Shown here in pieces: positions 1-9,730 of a stretch of DNA of 64,000 nucleotides. This stretch comes from Eubacterium callanderi (GTDB taxonomy: Bacteria; Bacillota; Clostridia; Eubacteriales; Eubacteriaceae). How positions within the stretch are numbered: position 1 is the first letter of the stretch; each line of letters opens with the position of its first letter. The stretch lies in the NCBI RefSeq assembly GCF_900142645.1, contig NZ_FRBP01000007.1:26662-90661 (forward strand). The letters are read 5' to 3'. The position numbers were made by a program, and so were the translations under genes. The notes under the pieces are model-generated. The model was not told the origin of the DNA. It saw nothing but the letters and a program-made list of their open reading frames with translations, and did no database searches.

Positions 1-841
1 CAGGAGCTGCGCAAGGAAGCCGAATTTAAATACATCTCATGTTAATCTTCAACCCGGTCCTAAAATTTTAGAGCTGCTGGGCGTACAGCCAATTTAAATA
101 CATCTCATGTTAATCTTCAACCAAAGAAAGTAATCCCGGTTTTGTTTTTAATAACGAATTTAAATACATCTCATGTTAATCTTCAACTTTTAAAGTTTTA
201 TGAGAATTATGCGCTGCTGGAATATTTAAATACATCTCATGTTAATCTTCAACAGAAATTTTTGAAAAAAATAATAAACCTTTGGGAATATTTAAATACA
301 TCTCATGTTAATCTTCAACGCTCTATGAAGGCGCTACGGCAAAATCTGGCTGTTGGATTTAAATACATCTCATGTTAATCTTCAACCCATCAACAGCGGC
401 GGCGTGGGCACGGCAATGCCATTTAAATACATCTCATGTTAATCTTCAACGCGCGCTGGAAAGAGATTATCTGCGACAAAGACCATTTAAATACATCTCA
501 TGTTAATCTTCAACTGAACGCCGGACCGCTGATCGGGAAAAGGAAAAAGCATTTAAATACATCTCATGTTAATCTTCAACCCGCGTCAATTCCAGCGTCA
601 AAGAGACGATCAAGCATTTAAATACATCTCATGTTAATCTTCAACTTCTAATCAGTTCAAGGGCTGGCTTATTCTCGACCATTTAAATACATCTCATGTT
701 AATCTTCAACAGGTTTTCTTTTCTAAAATGGTTTCCGAACGGGCATATTTAAATACATCTCATGTTAATCTTCAACGGCTTCCAGCTTTTCATCGTGCAG
801 CGCGTAGACGGATTTAAATACATCTCATGTTAATCTTCAAC
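1..841 (-). CRISPR. Type I-B CRISPR array (leader-proximal part, runs off the window start)
   Basis: Thirteen identical 30-bp repeats start at 24, 92, 158, 224, 290, 357, 421, 485, 551, 616, 681, 747 and 812. The twelve complete spacers are 34-38 bp, and partial spacer sequence lies before 24. Read on the minus strand the repeat begins GTTGAAGATTAACATG and ends GTATTTAAAT, a form typical of clostridial I-B arrays; the last eight bases would be the crRNA 5' handle. The leader and cas operon lie on the higher-coordinate side, so the newest spacer is at 777-811. No repeat is degenerate, so the trailer end is outside the window. Spacer targets cannot be identified from this sequence. Confidence 0.98.
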
Positions 842-1021
842 CATAATAATCAAGCCATTCTTCCTCTATTTATATTCTCTAAGACCCTTGATTTCAAGCC
901 ATTTCTCTACAAATTTACCAGCCGCAGAGATTTTCGTCAATTCTTCTTTCAAATGGCGCTCAAACCTTTTGTTTAAAAGGATTTTGACTTTTTAAAATTT
1001 TCTGTGCCTGGTAAAACAGAA
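842..1021 (-). promoter_or_regulatory. CRISPR leader with array promoter
   Basis: This 180-bp AT-rich stretch lies between the end of cas2 and the first repeat. On the minus strand a -35 box TTGACG (935-940) and a -10 box TAAATT (912-917) are 17 bp apart. Transcription would start near 905, about 64 nt before the first repeat. Position and orientation fit a leader that drives pre-crRNA and guides spacer insertion. Confidence 0.75.
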
Positions 1022-1312
1022 CTACAGAAAAAGGTCTTCTGAGGATTCGGAGATGCCCATGACTTCTTCTCCAAAGACATTTCCATTCAGCAGTTTTACA
1101 ATACAGACGAAGTCTTCATCTTCAACAATAATTTTTTTCAGTTCGTTTTTCAGGGCAATCAATTTTGAAGGGGTTATGTCTCCTCTGAATACAGATTTCT
1201 GATAATGCACAAGATATTTTTTGCAAATTTTAAAAATTTTAGCCACACGCTTTTCATTAATATCATAAAACACGAAGGCATAATTATAATTAAAATTTTT
1301 ATCTGTACTCAT
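1022..1312 (-). CDS. cas2: Cas2 endoribonuclease-like adaptation protein
   Basis: The protein is 96 residues, the usual Cas2 length. The N-terminal beta strand YAFVFYDI ends in the conserved aspartate, and a basic stretch (HYQKSVFRGDI) follows. Cas2 forms the central dimer of the Cas1-Cas2 integrase that inserts new spacers. Its start codon overlaps the cas1 stop (ATGA at 1309-1312), so the two are translationally coupled. It is the last gene of the cas operon, directly before the leader. Confidence 0.96.
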   Translation of the reverse strand: MSTDKNFNYNYAFVFYDINEKRVAKIFKICKKYLVHYQKSVFRGDITPSKLIALKNELKKIIVEDEDFVCIVKLLNGNVFGEEVMGISESSEDLFL

Positions 1313-2307
1313 AGCTTCTCTCCCATATTAAAGGGGATAAATGGCTTTTCCTCAAGAATGTCTTTGATCAGCTTATAGCAGTCCAACTTCAACGCAGTCC
1401 GATAGCTGGTCTTTCGTTTGAGCTTTGGATGCTCAAACACACTGTCCAAACGGGCTTCAAAGGCGCTAATAAAAATTTTTCGCCCCTCCTCATTCAGGAT
1501 ACAATAATTCAGCTTTTTTTCAAAATGCTTGTCTACCTGTAGTTTTCGGTTATTGACCACATCAAAAATTGTCTTGAAAACAATGGCTGGTTTAAAAACT
1601 TCGCATAAATCGAGGCTCAGAGAAAAACGTCCCTCTGAAGGCTCATGAAGAAAGCTGATCCGCTGGTCAAGATGGGTCTGATAAATCACCGACACGGTTT
1701 TGCTGTACAGCAGGCTGTTTCCAAAGGAGACCAAAGCATTGATTGGATTATCCGGAGGCCGTTTGACCCTTTTGTTCATGATAAAATCTTCAGGCAGAAA
1801 ATACTGAAAGCTGCTGTAAAACCGTTGCCAGATTTCGCCCTCGGCCTGCAAAACCTGCTTGACATCCTCTGCTTTGCCGAGCCGATCAGGCAAGTCATGC
1901 CTGATCCAGTCAATGGTCGGCTTGACGTCTTTTTTATCATGCTTATAATAATGATACAGCAGTTCATCGATATTCTTTCCAATGCCGCCTACGATGGCCT
2001 TCGCAATGCCTAAACGCCGATTTTCAAATGCTTTTACCTGCGCGATGAGCAGTTTCCCGCTGACCAAATGCTCTTTGGGATAAAAGGTACCGCTGTAACC
2101 GCCGTAATAGTTAAAAAAATGTACAATGATTTCATTTTTCGCCAAAAAATCCAACAGCTTGGTGTTCAGCGATATTTCAGACATACAATAAATCTCACTG
2201 ACCTGCTCAACTGGAATATACTTGTTGCGGCTGCCCACTCGAAAACACAGCGAATTATCCTTTCGGCTCAGCTCACCCATGGAGGTTAAATACTTTGTTG
2301 TTCCCAT
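1309..2307 (-). CDS. cas1: Cas1 CRISPR integrase, subtype I-B
   Basis: The 332-residue protein has the usual length for I-B Cas1. The metal-binding catalytic residues appear in the expected places: a Glu in the helix AEGEIWQRF, a His in FLHEPSEGRFS and an acidic residue in LSLDLCEVFKP. Cas1 is the catalytic subunit of the spacer integrase. It lies between cas4 (11-nt gap) and cas2 (4-nt overlap), the standard adaptation block. Confidence 0.97.
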   Translation of the reverse strand: MGTTKYLTSMGELSRKDNSLCFRVGSRNKYIPVEQVSEIYCMSEISLNTKLLDFLAKNEIIVHFFNYYGGYSGTFYPKEHLVSGKLLIAQVKAFENRRLGIAKAIVGGIGKNIDELLYHYYKHDKKDVKPTIDWIRHDLPDRLGKAEDVKQVLQAEGEIWQRFYSSFQYFLPEDFIMNKRVKRPPDNPINALVSFGNSLLYSKTVSVIYQTHLDQRISFLHEPSEGRFSLSLDLCEVFKPAIVFKTIFDVVNNRKLQVDKHFEKKLNYCILNEEGRKIFISAFEARLDSVFEHPKLKRKTSYRTALKLDCYKLIKDILEEKPFIPFNMGEKL

Positions 2308-2318
2308 TTTACCTTCTC

Positions 2319-2813
2319 CTATAAAACACAGTAGTCAAAATACGCGCATTGACGACACTTTTTACCCGTCTCCCGCTCAGGCGGAAAGGGGGTTTCCAGC
2401 AGTGTCTCAATGGCGCGAATGATTTCCTCTAATTCTTTTTCGCGCTCCTGGGTTAAATCCTCATAATAGATTTTCCGCTCGGCCTTTTTCTTTTCGATAA
2501 ATTCAATTTTTCCTCTGCGCTCGATCCCCTTATCCTTCAGAACCTTTAAATAAAACAGTACCTGCCATTTGACCGCTTCATAATCCGCATCCGATTTTTT
2601 TACCTCGACCAGATAATCCTTCGTAATCTTATCTAAACGGATATTCTCAATGCTGATTTCCGTCGATTCACTTTCTTCTGCCCTTATCTCGTGCAGGGCT
2701 TTTCCAATTTTCACATCTTCACTGTTGCTTTCCAGGTTGATGCGGTTTCCATGCAGCCAGCACTGCCTTTTACAATGAAAATAATAATTGACCAGGGTTC
2801 CGTTAACCTTCAT
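2319..2813 (-). CDS. cas4: Cas4 Fe-S exonuclease
   Basis: The start chosen is the ATG at 2813, which has GAGG eight bases upstream overlapping the cas3 stop. An in-frame upstream start at 2843 exists but would lie inside cas3. The N-terminus carries cysteines in YFHCKRQCWL and the C-terminus carries CRQCAYFDYC; together they give the four-cysteine iron-sulfur site of Cas4. The central VEVKKSDADYEAVKWQ matches the PD-(D/E)XK/RecB nuclease core. In I-B systems Cas4 trims prespacers and helps choose PAM-bearing DNA for Cas1-Cas2. Confidence 0.95.
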   Translation of the reverse strand: MKVNGTLVNYYFHCKRQCWLHGNRINLESNSEDVKIGKALHEIRAEESESTEISIENIRLDKITKDYLVEVKKSDADYEAVKWQVLFYLKVLKDKGIERRGKIEFIEKKKAERKIYYEDLTQEREKELEEIIRAIETLLETPFPPERETGKKCRQCAYFDYCVL

Positions 2814-2823
2814 TTTATTTTCC

Positions 2824-5409
2824 TCACAGAAAGTCGTTTTCACGCTTTAGTTTTTCACGGCTGAATTTTCCGTTTTCAAAAAATCGCTCGCCGTCCTTAA
2901 AATAGTACAGCTCACCCAAAAGCTCGTCTTGGCACAACACACAGGCATCAGCAAAGCTTTTGTCAACTTCATAGATAAAGTAGTCCATCTTTGCCTGCAC
3001 CTCTGACAGACGGACCCGCTTTTCAGCATAGGGCATTGCCGCATCCTGCAATAGCGCTCCGTAGGATTTCCACACCTGGCTTCCAACAAGGACTTCTCCG
3101 TCTTCACTGATAACCTCCGTATTCAGGAACAGGGATACTTTCCTCCGATTATCGTCAATCAGGCGCATCCTTTCCTGTATCTCGGGAAAATTGAAAGTCC
3201 ACAGATGCCGGTCCCGAAAAACTTCCAGATTTAAATCATTTTCTTTTCGGCTCTGCGCCTCAAGGCCTTCTAAAACGCAGGCATAAAATTTTGAAAATTC
3301 TTTATTGATCAGGATTTCCTGCATGGCCTTGTTGGCGCCGGTCAGCCTCAAATTATCGGCTTTACGGATATCCTTCTGATAAATCATATCGGGTGAATCC
3401 AGGTTGAAAAAATACACGACAGCGCCTTTTTTCCGGCAGGAACGGTTGATTCTCCCGAGAAACTGTTCCTCGGCGTCCAGAATAGAGGTGTCTTTAAAGC
3501 CAATGTCCATGTCGATATCGACGCCGGCTTCTATGACCTGGGTGGCTACCAGTATGATATTTTCTGCTGTTCTCACCTGGCTGATAATCCGTTTGCGTTC
3601 CGCCTTGTGGTCATCCCCGGTCATCAGTTCAATGGATACCCGATCATTTTCCACAACGTCCTTCAAACGGTTATAGAAATCAACAGCCGAAGCTTTTTTG
3701 ATAAACTCAACCACAATTTTGTTTTCAGCGTCTGGATTTTTCCTGAGGGCGTTTGAAACCTCGAGGACCTTTTTTAAAAGCGCATCAAAGGTTTCTTCCG
3801 GTTCCAGCTCCAGCATGGAGAAATCCAGCTCTACTCTGTCTTTAAACAGGGGATTCTGAAAATAAAATTCCCGGTTTTTCACGAGATAAGTCACCTTTTC
3901 ATCTCCAACACTGAGCCGGTTTAAATCTGGCAGGGTTGCGGACATAATGATCACTTTAAAATTTAGAATACGCGCATAGGCTTTCAGAAAGATAATGATT
4001 TCCTTCCAGATCTGGTTTTTATAGCTCTGTATTTCATCGAGAATGATGACGGAATTCGCCAGATGCGCCAGCGGAAATACCGCCTCGCGGCCTGTTCCGA
4101 AAATACCCTCAAAAAATTTCACATGGGTGGTCAGCACAATGGGATAGTGCATAAACTGCCGGGCCAGCAGAGACTTTTCATAATCAATTTTATCCTGCCT
4201 TGTATAATCCCATTCGCCTTCATCGGTCGTTTCCCCGTATTTCTTGATGGGTGTAATGCTGTTAATGACCCCCATTTTTTCGCCGAGGGCTTTCCCAAAG
4301 CATTCTTCCAGGGAATCCCGGGTTTGCTCGACCAGGGTGTTGAAGGGAAAAACGTAGAGAATCCGGTTGAGCTGTTGATCCTTTTTTATGAGCTGCAAAG
4401 CCAGATTGATGGAGGTTTTCGTCTTTCCAGAACCGCAAGGCGCCTCCAAAAAAACCACATTATCCTCTTGGCTATGAAGCAGATTTTCTTCTGCTTCTAA
4501 AAACAACCGGCTTCTTAAAATATTAATATCGCCATCAGGCGCTTGATCTTTTTTAATTTTTCGGATATTTTGTGTGACGGGATCGGCATTGAACGCATCT
4601 AGATAGGGCGTGACGTCATCCAGTACGCCAAAATCATCAACCGGGGCGCCGTTCATGTATTCTGAGGTTGCGTAGAAATCGCAGGCAACCAGAATAGCGT
4701 AGAGGAATCGGGTATAGATGTAAAAATCCACACATTTCCACGGGTTATTTTTATGTATAATATTCAGCCTTTCCTCAAAAAACAAACCGAGTCCAGCGGC
4801 AGTGTCAAAAGTCGTCAGATTCCTGTAAGCCTCCAGTTCCTCTCTCGTCTCGCTCAAATCATTCTCAAACCGCTCCAGAAAAACGCTGAATTCCGTCAGA
4901 CTGCCGTGATGCTTTTGGATGACAAAGGTGTTGAGCAGCAGAAAAACGAAAAACAAATCATACTGCCGGTCGTCCTCTACCGCATCAATTTTTTGATAAT
5001 AATAATCAAAATAAACGCGGGCTGAAAAAGCAGAGTGGTTCTGGTTATTGGATTCAGTGCGACTAAAAGCCTTGTTTTGCATCTTACCCCGCTGAAAATT
5101 GGGATTAATCTTTCCAATGTCATGCAGATAAAGGATATTCAAAATCATTTCGCGCCACAAAGACACCGTTTCTCTGGCGCAGTCTGGAAAAAAGTTTTTT
5201 TCCAGACATCTGAACACACTTTCCAGGTGTTTTTCCCGGCACAGAAGACCGAAATAATCCAGAGTTAAATCCAGATGCTCCTGTAAGTTTTCCGCTTTTT
5301 TTTCATCTTTGATGTGTGCATAAAAGGGCTTATCGGTTTCGATAAGCCCTGCAAAATCAAAAACTGGCGTCTTTTCAAAATAAGAATCTACTTTTTTAGA
5401 AAAAGACAT
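2824..5409 (-). CDS. cas3: Cas3 HD nuclease-helicase
   Basis: The start at 5409 is set by GGAGGAGAG six bases upstream, giving 861 residues; the longer ORF start at 5445 lacks this. The N-terminal HD nuclease motif LHDIGK is at residues 95-100. The superfamily 2 helicase follows: Walker A APCGSGKT near residue 325, DEIQ near 455, SATLP, then VATQVIEAGVDID and QFLGRINR in the second RecA lobe. Cas3 is recruited by target-bound Cascade and degrades the DNA. The gene overlaps cas5 by 14 nt. The domain set looks intact. Confidence 0.97.
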   Translation of the reverse strand: MSFSKKVDSYFEKTPVFDFAGLIETDKPFYAHIKDEKKAENLQEHLDLTLDYFGLLCREKHLESVFRCLEKNFFPDCARETVSLWREMILNILYLHDIGKINPNFQRGKMQNKAFSRTESNNQNHSAFSARVYFDYYYQKIDAVEDDRQYDLFFVFLLLNTFVIQKHHGSLTEFSVFLERFENDLSETREELEAYRNLTTFDTAAGLGLFFEERLNIIHKNNPWKCVDFYIYTRFLYAILVACDFYATSEYMNGAPVDDFGVLDDVTPYLDAFNADPVTQNIRKIKKDQAPDGDINILRSRLFLEAEENLLHSQEDNVVFLEAPCGSGKTKTSINLALQLIKKDQQLNRILYVFPFNTLVEQTRDSLEECFGKALGEKMGVINSITPIKKYGETTDEGEWDYTRQDKIDYEKSLLARQFMHYPIVLTTHVKFFEGIFGTGREAVFPLAHLANSVIILDEIQSYKNQIWKEIIIFLKAYARILNFKVIIMSATLPDLNRLSVGDEKVTYLVKNREFYFQNPLFKDRVELDFSMLELEPEETFDALLKKVLEVSNALRKNPDAENKIVVEFIKKASAVDFYNRLKDVVENDRVSIELMTGDDHKAERKRIISQVRTAENIILVATQVIEAGVDIDMDIGFKDTSILDAEEQFLGRINRSCRKKGAVVYFFNLDSPDMIYQKDIRKADNLRLTGANKAMQEILINKEFSKFYACVLEGLEAQSRKENDLNLEVFRDRHLWTFNFPEIQERMRLIDDNRRKVSLFLNTEVISEDGEVLVGSQVWKSYGALLQDAAMPYAEKRVRLSEVQAKMDYFIYEVDKSFADACVLCQDELLGELYYFKDGERFFENGKFSREKLKRENDFL

Positions 5410-6136
5410 AATGTCTCTCCTCCAGACGGAAAACGCTGGCCGCATCGGTCAGAGAAACCCGCTGATTCGTGTCGATCATCGCCTGCGTCACGTATTGGTT
5501 ACATGCTGGTTCCAGAGCCACCGGAAGTCGTTCCTGGTATTTGTATGGTACTTCCCGGCCAAGAGGGCGGCGGACAGAATTCTCTGACAGGCTGCCCTGA
5601 TTTGCCGGAAAAAGTCCGTATACTCTCAAATTCTCCCTTTTTGTCTCTGCCTCCAGTTCCACTTCCTCCACATTTTCGATGACCGCAGTATGGTCGTTTT
5701 TTCCAAGGTAGGGTAAAAACTCAAACCGGGATTCTAAAATCCGCTCCGCGAGGTTCTCAGACTGTGGATCGTCTACGAGAAAAGCAATCTCCCACTTCGG
5801 ATTTTCCAGCCATTGCTCCTTGACGATGAGGTTCCCGCCCTCCTCCTTAGAGGCATAGCCCACCGAATTGTTAAAGGTCTGTACCTTTTTGGGAATATAG
5901 CCCTTTTCATTCAGCGGACAGATCGATACCTTCAGACTCTTCAGCTTTTCATAAAACTCCGGGTAGGTTTCTGCTTTAGTCTGCCCGTTATACCCCCGGA
6001 AGCCCATCACCGCACCAAATATTCCCAGCAGGGCGATCTTATGGATACAGCCGTAGGTATAATAGCAGTAAGTATTGACATCCGGTTGTTTGAAAAAAGC
6101 GGTCTTCCCCCTTAACAGAAATCTCAGGGCTTTCAT
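5396..6136 (-). CDS. cas5b: Cas5 Cascade subunit, I-B type
   Basis: At 246 residues it fits Cas5b (Cas5h). The N-terminus (ALRFLLRGKTAFFKQPDVN) holds the first RAMP strand followed by the residues typical of Cas5. A glycine-rich segment IALLGIFGAVMGFRGY and a C-terminal half rich in charged residues follow. Cas5 caps the 5' handle end of the crRNA in Cascade. It lies one nucleotide after cas7 and overlaps cas3. Confidence 0.93.
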   Translation of the reverse strand: MKALRFLLRGKTAFFKQPDVNTYCYYTYGCIHKIALLGIFGAVMGFRGYNGQTKAETYPEFYEKLKSLKVSICPLNEKGYIPKKVQTFNNSVGYASKEEGGNLIVKEQWLENPKWEIAFLVDDPQSENLAERILESRFEFLPYLGKNDHTAVIENVEEVELEAETKRENLRVYGLFPANQGSLSENSVRRPLGREVPYKYQERLPVALEPACNQYVTQAMIDTNQRVSLTDAASVFRLEERHYVFF

Positions 6137-6137
6137 T

Positions 6138-7073
6138 TTAAAGCGCTTCCTTTGTGAAAATATGGTAGGCCTTCGCCTTATCCAAGCTGCCTTCCAGGAT
6201 TGTCGTCAGGGGATTATAATAGATTTCTATGGATAAAATCCGGTCGCCAAAGGCGTTTAACAGCTCGTCTAACCCTAAAGATATGACGCCTTTTTCATTA
6301 TCCTCTGTTTTTTTAAATCGGATAAATTGCGCTAAATCCGGCAAGTACAGATCCGCTTCCGTTTCCACAAACAGGCCAAACTCATTTTCACAGCCAACCT
6401 TTGCATTGGTGTTAAAGGCCGTAGCGGCCATTAAAGCGGCTTCCTTGAATTTTTCATAATCGTCTTCGGTATAGCCTTCAGTTACGCCCATTTCCATAAA
6501 ATCTTTGTAGGCTGTCGGATTAATGGCAAATCCGTAAAAATAATGGGCTTCGTTGCTGACAATTTTTGTGCCGAGGGTGGACTGCTCAGCATCTTCCTTT
6601 GTGCCATCTCTAAAGGGTGACAGTATCTGCTGTTCTTCAACATTATGGCCGTCATATTGATTAAAACCCTGGGTGATCTGGACCGCCCCGGTGATGGAAG
6701 TGTTATTACCGCCCTCCGCAAAGGTTGCACCGAAGTTTTTGACATCGATGGCCTTAAAAAGATTTGTTAACACTGCTTTATTATCATTTGTTTTTTTAAG
6801 ATCCTCTACCTCAAAAATCTGTTCATAGCGCTCCTTCAATGATCGCGGACGCACCTTGATGCCTTCTTTTTTATCTTCTTCCGCTTTGAAAGACTTAATA
6901 TAGAGCACTTTTTCTCCCTGTTCATCCCACATTTTTTTCATGGGGTATTTAAAGGCTTTGTCACTGCCAAACACCTCACCTGTGGAAATCGCTTTTGGCA
7001 TTCCGCTAAAATCGGCATTCCAATTGGCCATAATTGATTTAATTCCGAGCACACCGTAAACACGTTTATTCAT
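6138..7073 (-). CDS. cas7b: Cas7 Cascade backbone subunit (Csh2-like)
   Basis: The start at 7073 is chosen because GGAGAAG lies just upstream and the next residues (NKRVYGVLGIKSIMANWNA) are the usual Csh2 N-terminus. The ORF could extend to 7109 inside cas8b. At about 311 residues it is of normal length. A glycine-rich region (TFAEGGNNTSITGAVQITQG) corresponds to the RNA-binding core. Several Cas7 copies form the helical backbone along the crRNA. It overlaps the end of cas8b by 8 nt. Confidence 0.95.
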   Translation of the reverse strand: MNKRVYGVLGIKSIMANWNADFSGMPKAISTGEVFGSDKAFKYPMKKMWDEQGEKVLYIKSFKAEEDKKEGIKVRPRSLKERYEQIFEVEDLKKTNDNKAVLTNLFKAIDVKNFGATFAEGGNNTSITGAVQITQGFNQYDGHNVEEQQILSPFRDGTKEDAEQSTLGTKIVSNEAHYFYGFAINPTAYKDFMEMGVTEGYTEDDYEKFKEAALMAATAFNTNAKVGCENEFGLFVETEADLYLPDLAQFIRFKKTEDNEKGVISLGLDELLNAFGDRILSIEIYYNPLTTILEGSLDKAKAYHIFTKEAL

Positions 7074-8805
7074 TTTCTGCTTCTCCTTCGTTTTTATTTT
7101 TCTTTTCATAGACCAGGCTTCTGTCCAAATATCCCGCGATAAGCATCTGACTGTCCGTTTTTTTATTCTCTGGCATATGCAGCAAAAACATCGAGTATAG
7201 CCTTGAAATCCTCTGGGGGTATTTAATCGCGTAATTATACTTTTTATACAATCTCTCTAAAACAACCTGAAGCTGCTGCGCTGTTCTCGCGTTAATAACC
7301 GGATTGACGAGGGCTGGTGTTGGTTTGCTTGACTGGTTTAAAGAAAGCAAAAACTGGGCGATCTGTCCGGCAGCATAATAATACATTGCATCGTCTTCAA
7401 TTGTACTCCGCGTGTCGCTGTTTATCATTTCACTTAAACGCTCAAAAATCTCTTCATATGTTTGTTCCATTCTTTCTCCTCCTTCAAAATAATTCAATAT
7501 TGATTCCCGCACATTAAACTGTTCGATCGCTTTTGGAATATGTCTGTTTAAAATTGAATTTTTAATCAATACCAGCGAGCTCTCCGCAAAAAAGGATCTT
7601 ACAGCCACGGACTCTCCTTTAAAAAACCAGTTGAAATACCCGGTACGGCACCTGAGCAGCTCCTCCTTAACCTTTGTATCATTGAGCCGGATATCCTTTG
7701 CGTCTGTAAAAAAATTTGTGATTAAAAACTTTTTTAAAAATACTGAATTAATAAGTATTTTTACATCTTCGAGTTTTTTAACTTTTTCATACACTAGATC
7801 TGTCGCATTCTTTTCCGGAACAGGGATATACTGTTTCAACTCAATGGGCTCGATTTCCGCTTCAAACCCTGTAATCTCGTCGAAGTCGTGGATTTCAAGC
7901 TCTTTCCCCTTTTGTATTCTCAAATAATACCCTTTAAAGGATTGTTTGAGTGATTCGTTGTTGCTGAGCGCTATTATTCCGTCTTTCTCGTTTAAATAAA
8001 TATTGCTTTTCCCAAGGCAGGCCTGATTGTATAAATAATCGAAAAACTTCTTTTGGACTGCCACTTCTTCTGTCGAAATCAGGTAAGGCATGGTGTTTTT
8101 ACGAGTCTTGTTTTCGAGATAGGGTTTTTTCGCGTTAAGACCCATATTGTCATTGGGCAAACCAAAAATTTTATCCTCCACAGGCACATTATAGTCGGTC
8201 GTATTGTAAACATTCGGGATGACATAGCGCCGGTTTTCGCGCTGGTAAGCTTCTTTATTCGCATCAAAATAGATTTTCAGGTAGCTTTTATCGTCTTTTA
8301 AATGGTTATCCTGGACAATGGAAAAAATATTGTTTTTAATCCAGTCTTTATGCCTTTCAATCATCTCCAAGTCAGGCTTTCCAATCTCAGCCTCAACCAC
8401 CTCATAAAGCTCCAGTCCCTTTTTCCTGTACTTATTTTCCGGCGCTTTTAAAAGTCCGTAATAATCATCAATAATCTCCTGGGTCAGTTTAACCTTTCCG
8501 TTTTTATCTGGTCTTATGCTGTCCTTTTTCACCCAAAACGCGTAATAATTATTACTGTGAATAACTTTCTTTTTATCAATGGGTTTATTCATGTCAATAA
8601 GCGCAGAGAGATAATCCTTTTCAATAAAGCTTTCAAAATCCTCCGGCGGTTCTTTCTGCTTCGGCAGTTCTTTAATCTCTTTAATCGCTCCATCCCTGTC
8701 GACCAAAACATAAGAGCCTTCCGCTGGAACATAGGTATCTAAAATCAGGCTTTCCCCTTTTTCTTCATAAATTTTTTTAAAGACATCAAGACATTCCTTA
8801 AGCAT
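7066..8805 (-). CDS. cas8b: Cas8b large Cascade subunit (Csh1-like)
   Basis: The 579-residue protein sits between cas6 and cas7, where I-B systems encode the large subunit that reads the PAM and starts target unwinding. Sequence conservation in this family is low, so the call rests on position, length and subtype. SD AAAGGGGTGA precedes the ATG by five bases. The C-terminal third (YYYAAGQIAQFLLSLNQ, QVVLERLYKKYNYAI) is helical, like the small-subunit-like tail of Cas8b. No zinc-finger cysteine cluster is obvious. Confidence 0.93.
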   Translation of the reverse strand: MLKECLDVFKKIYEEKGESLILDTYVPAEGSYVLVDRDGAIKEIKELPKQKEPPEDFESFIEKDYLSALIDMNKPIDKKKVIHSNNYYAFWVKKDSIRPDKNGKVKLTQEIIDDYYGLLKAPENKYRKKGLELYEVVEAEIGKPDLEMIERHKDWIKNNIFSIVQDNHLKDDKSYLKIYFDANKEAYQRENRRYVIPNVYNTTDYNVPVEDKIFGLPNDNMGLNAKKPYLENKTRKNTMPYLISTEEVAVQKKFFDYLYNQACLGKSNIYLNEKDGIIALSNNESLKQSFKGYYLRIQKGKELEIHDFDEITGFEAEIEPIELKQYIPVPEKNATDLVYEKVKKLEDVKILINSVFLKKFLITNFFTDAKDIRLNDTKVKEELLRCRTGYFNWFFKGESVAVRSFFAESSLVLIKNSILNRHIPKAIEQFNVRESILNYFEGGERMEQTYEEIFERLSEMINSDTRSTIEDDAMYYYAAGQIAQFLLSLNQSSKPTPALVNPVINARTAQQLQVVLERLYKKYNYAIKYPQRISRLYSMFLLHMPENKKTDSQMLIAGYLDRSLVYEKKNKNEGEAENE

Positions 8806-8819
8806 TCAATCACCCCTTT

Positions 8820-9512
8820 CTAAAGGTATCTATAACCACAGAAGCCGTTTCCCCTGGCATTATTTTCTCCAAGCCCGCAGCCCAGTGCCATGTAGGCAAG
8901 CTCCTGAGCCATGGGATTCTGCGCAAGCTGCAAAGTAATCTTGTCTCCCAATAAGGTTATTCCTTTATAAGGACAGGAGATCGGGCCTTTATTGTCAAAT
9001 TGCAGATGCGTGTAAAGATCAAAGTCTTCGTCACATTTTTCACCCGTGAAGTTGTTATATTTTTTGATCAGGTTTTCCTTAAGCCTCCGTTCAAATTCAT
9101 CAAGTGTGACAATCTCTTTCCAATAACCGCCATCGAATTTCTGGATGACTGGCGTTAACGTGTAGATTCGGCTGATGGGAATTTTTTTGATTCTTCTTAC
9201 GGCCATGGTCAGGGACTTCATCTCTTCGGTATAAGCATTGATGAGGTGTTCCTTGAAATAATTCATCAAATTTTCATCTATTGTCCGTATCTGTATGGTG
9301 TAAATTTTATCCTGTCTGTAGACTCTCTCACTCTCTACTGGACAAAAACCAGAAAAGCAATAATTTTTATAGCTGATCTTTTGATGAAACGCCGCCATCT
9401 TTTCATTCTGGACCAGCGCTTTGTCAATCAATGCGCTGATTTTTTCCTGAACTGAATTAATTGAAATATCCTTGAGTAAAAATACTTTTAACCGTCCTTC
9501 GTAAACCTGCAT
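8820..9512 (-). CDS. cas6: Cas6 pre-crRNA endonuclease
   Basis: It is about 230 residues with the diagnostic C-terminal glycine-rich loop GCGLGENNARGNGFCGYRYL. A histidine near residue 42 (AAFHQKIS) is a candidate general base. Cas6 cuts the repeat RNA eight bases before each spacer and stays in Cascade. It is the first gene of the operon. The start at 9512 best fits the SD (TGGGGTGA, five bases away); ATG at 9518 and GTG at 9521 are alternatives. Confidence 0.94.
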   Translation of the reverse strand: MQVYEGRLKVFLLKDISINSVQEKISALIDKALVQNEKMAAFHQKISYKNYCFSGFCPVESERVYRQDKIYTIQIRTIDENLMNYFKEHLINAYTEEMKSLTMAVRRIKKIPISRIYTLTPVIQKFDGGYWKEIVTLDEFERRLKENLIKKYNNFTGEKCDEDFDLYTHLQFDNKGPISCPYKGITLLGDKITLQLAQNPMAQELAYMALGCGLGENNARGNGFCGYRYL

Positions 9513-9658
9513 ATCCATCACCCCATTTTAATAATTAAAAATTCAGAAAGTTCTATAGTTCTTTAAAAATACCAGCACACAATGCTTTTCTGAATTCCCA
9601 GTTGAAATCCTCTGTATGCTGATAAATTTCTATTTCAGAAAAGTTAGATTCCACTTCG

Positions 9659-9687
9659 ATTGTATCACGTTTACAGTTGAAAGTAAA
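9659..9687 (-). promoter_or_regulatory. Promoter of the cas operon
   Basis: On the minus strand, TTTACT (9682-9687) and TACAAT (9659-9664) are separated by 17 bp. The promoter starts directly after the T-run of the tatD terminator and lies about 150 bp before cas6. No other good promoter was seen in the 9522-9690 gap. Confidence 0.55.
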
Positions 9688-9713
9688 TAAAAAAAGAACC
9701 GACTAGCGGTTCC
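9686..9713 (-). terminator. Terminator after tatD
   Basis: A minus-strand hairpin with arms GGAACCG and CGGTTC (9696-9713) is followed by a run of T on the minus strand (9686-9695). It separates tatD from the cas operon. Confidence 0.8.
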
Positions 9714-9730
9714 TTATACTCCTCACAATA

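Noticed and set aside
1-841. Small ORFs at 142-378 and 436-621 across the CRISPR array
   Set aside because: They translate the repeats (LNTSHVNLQ again and again) and are not genes.
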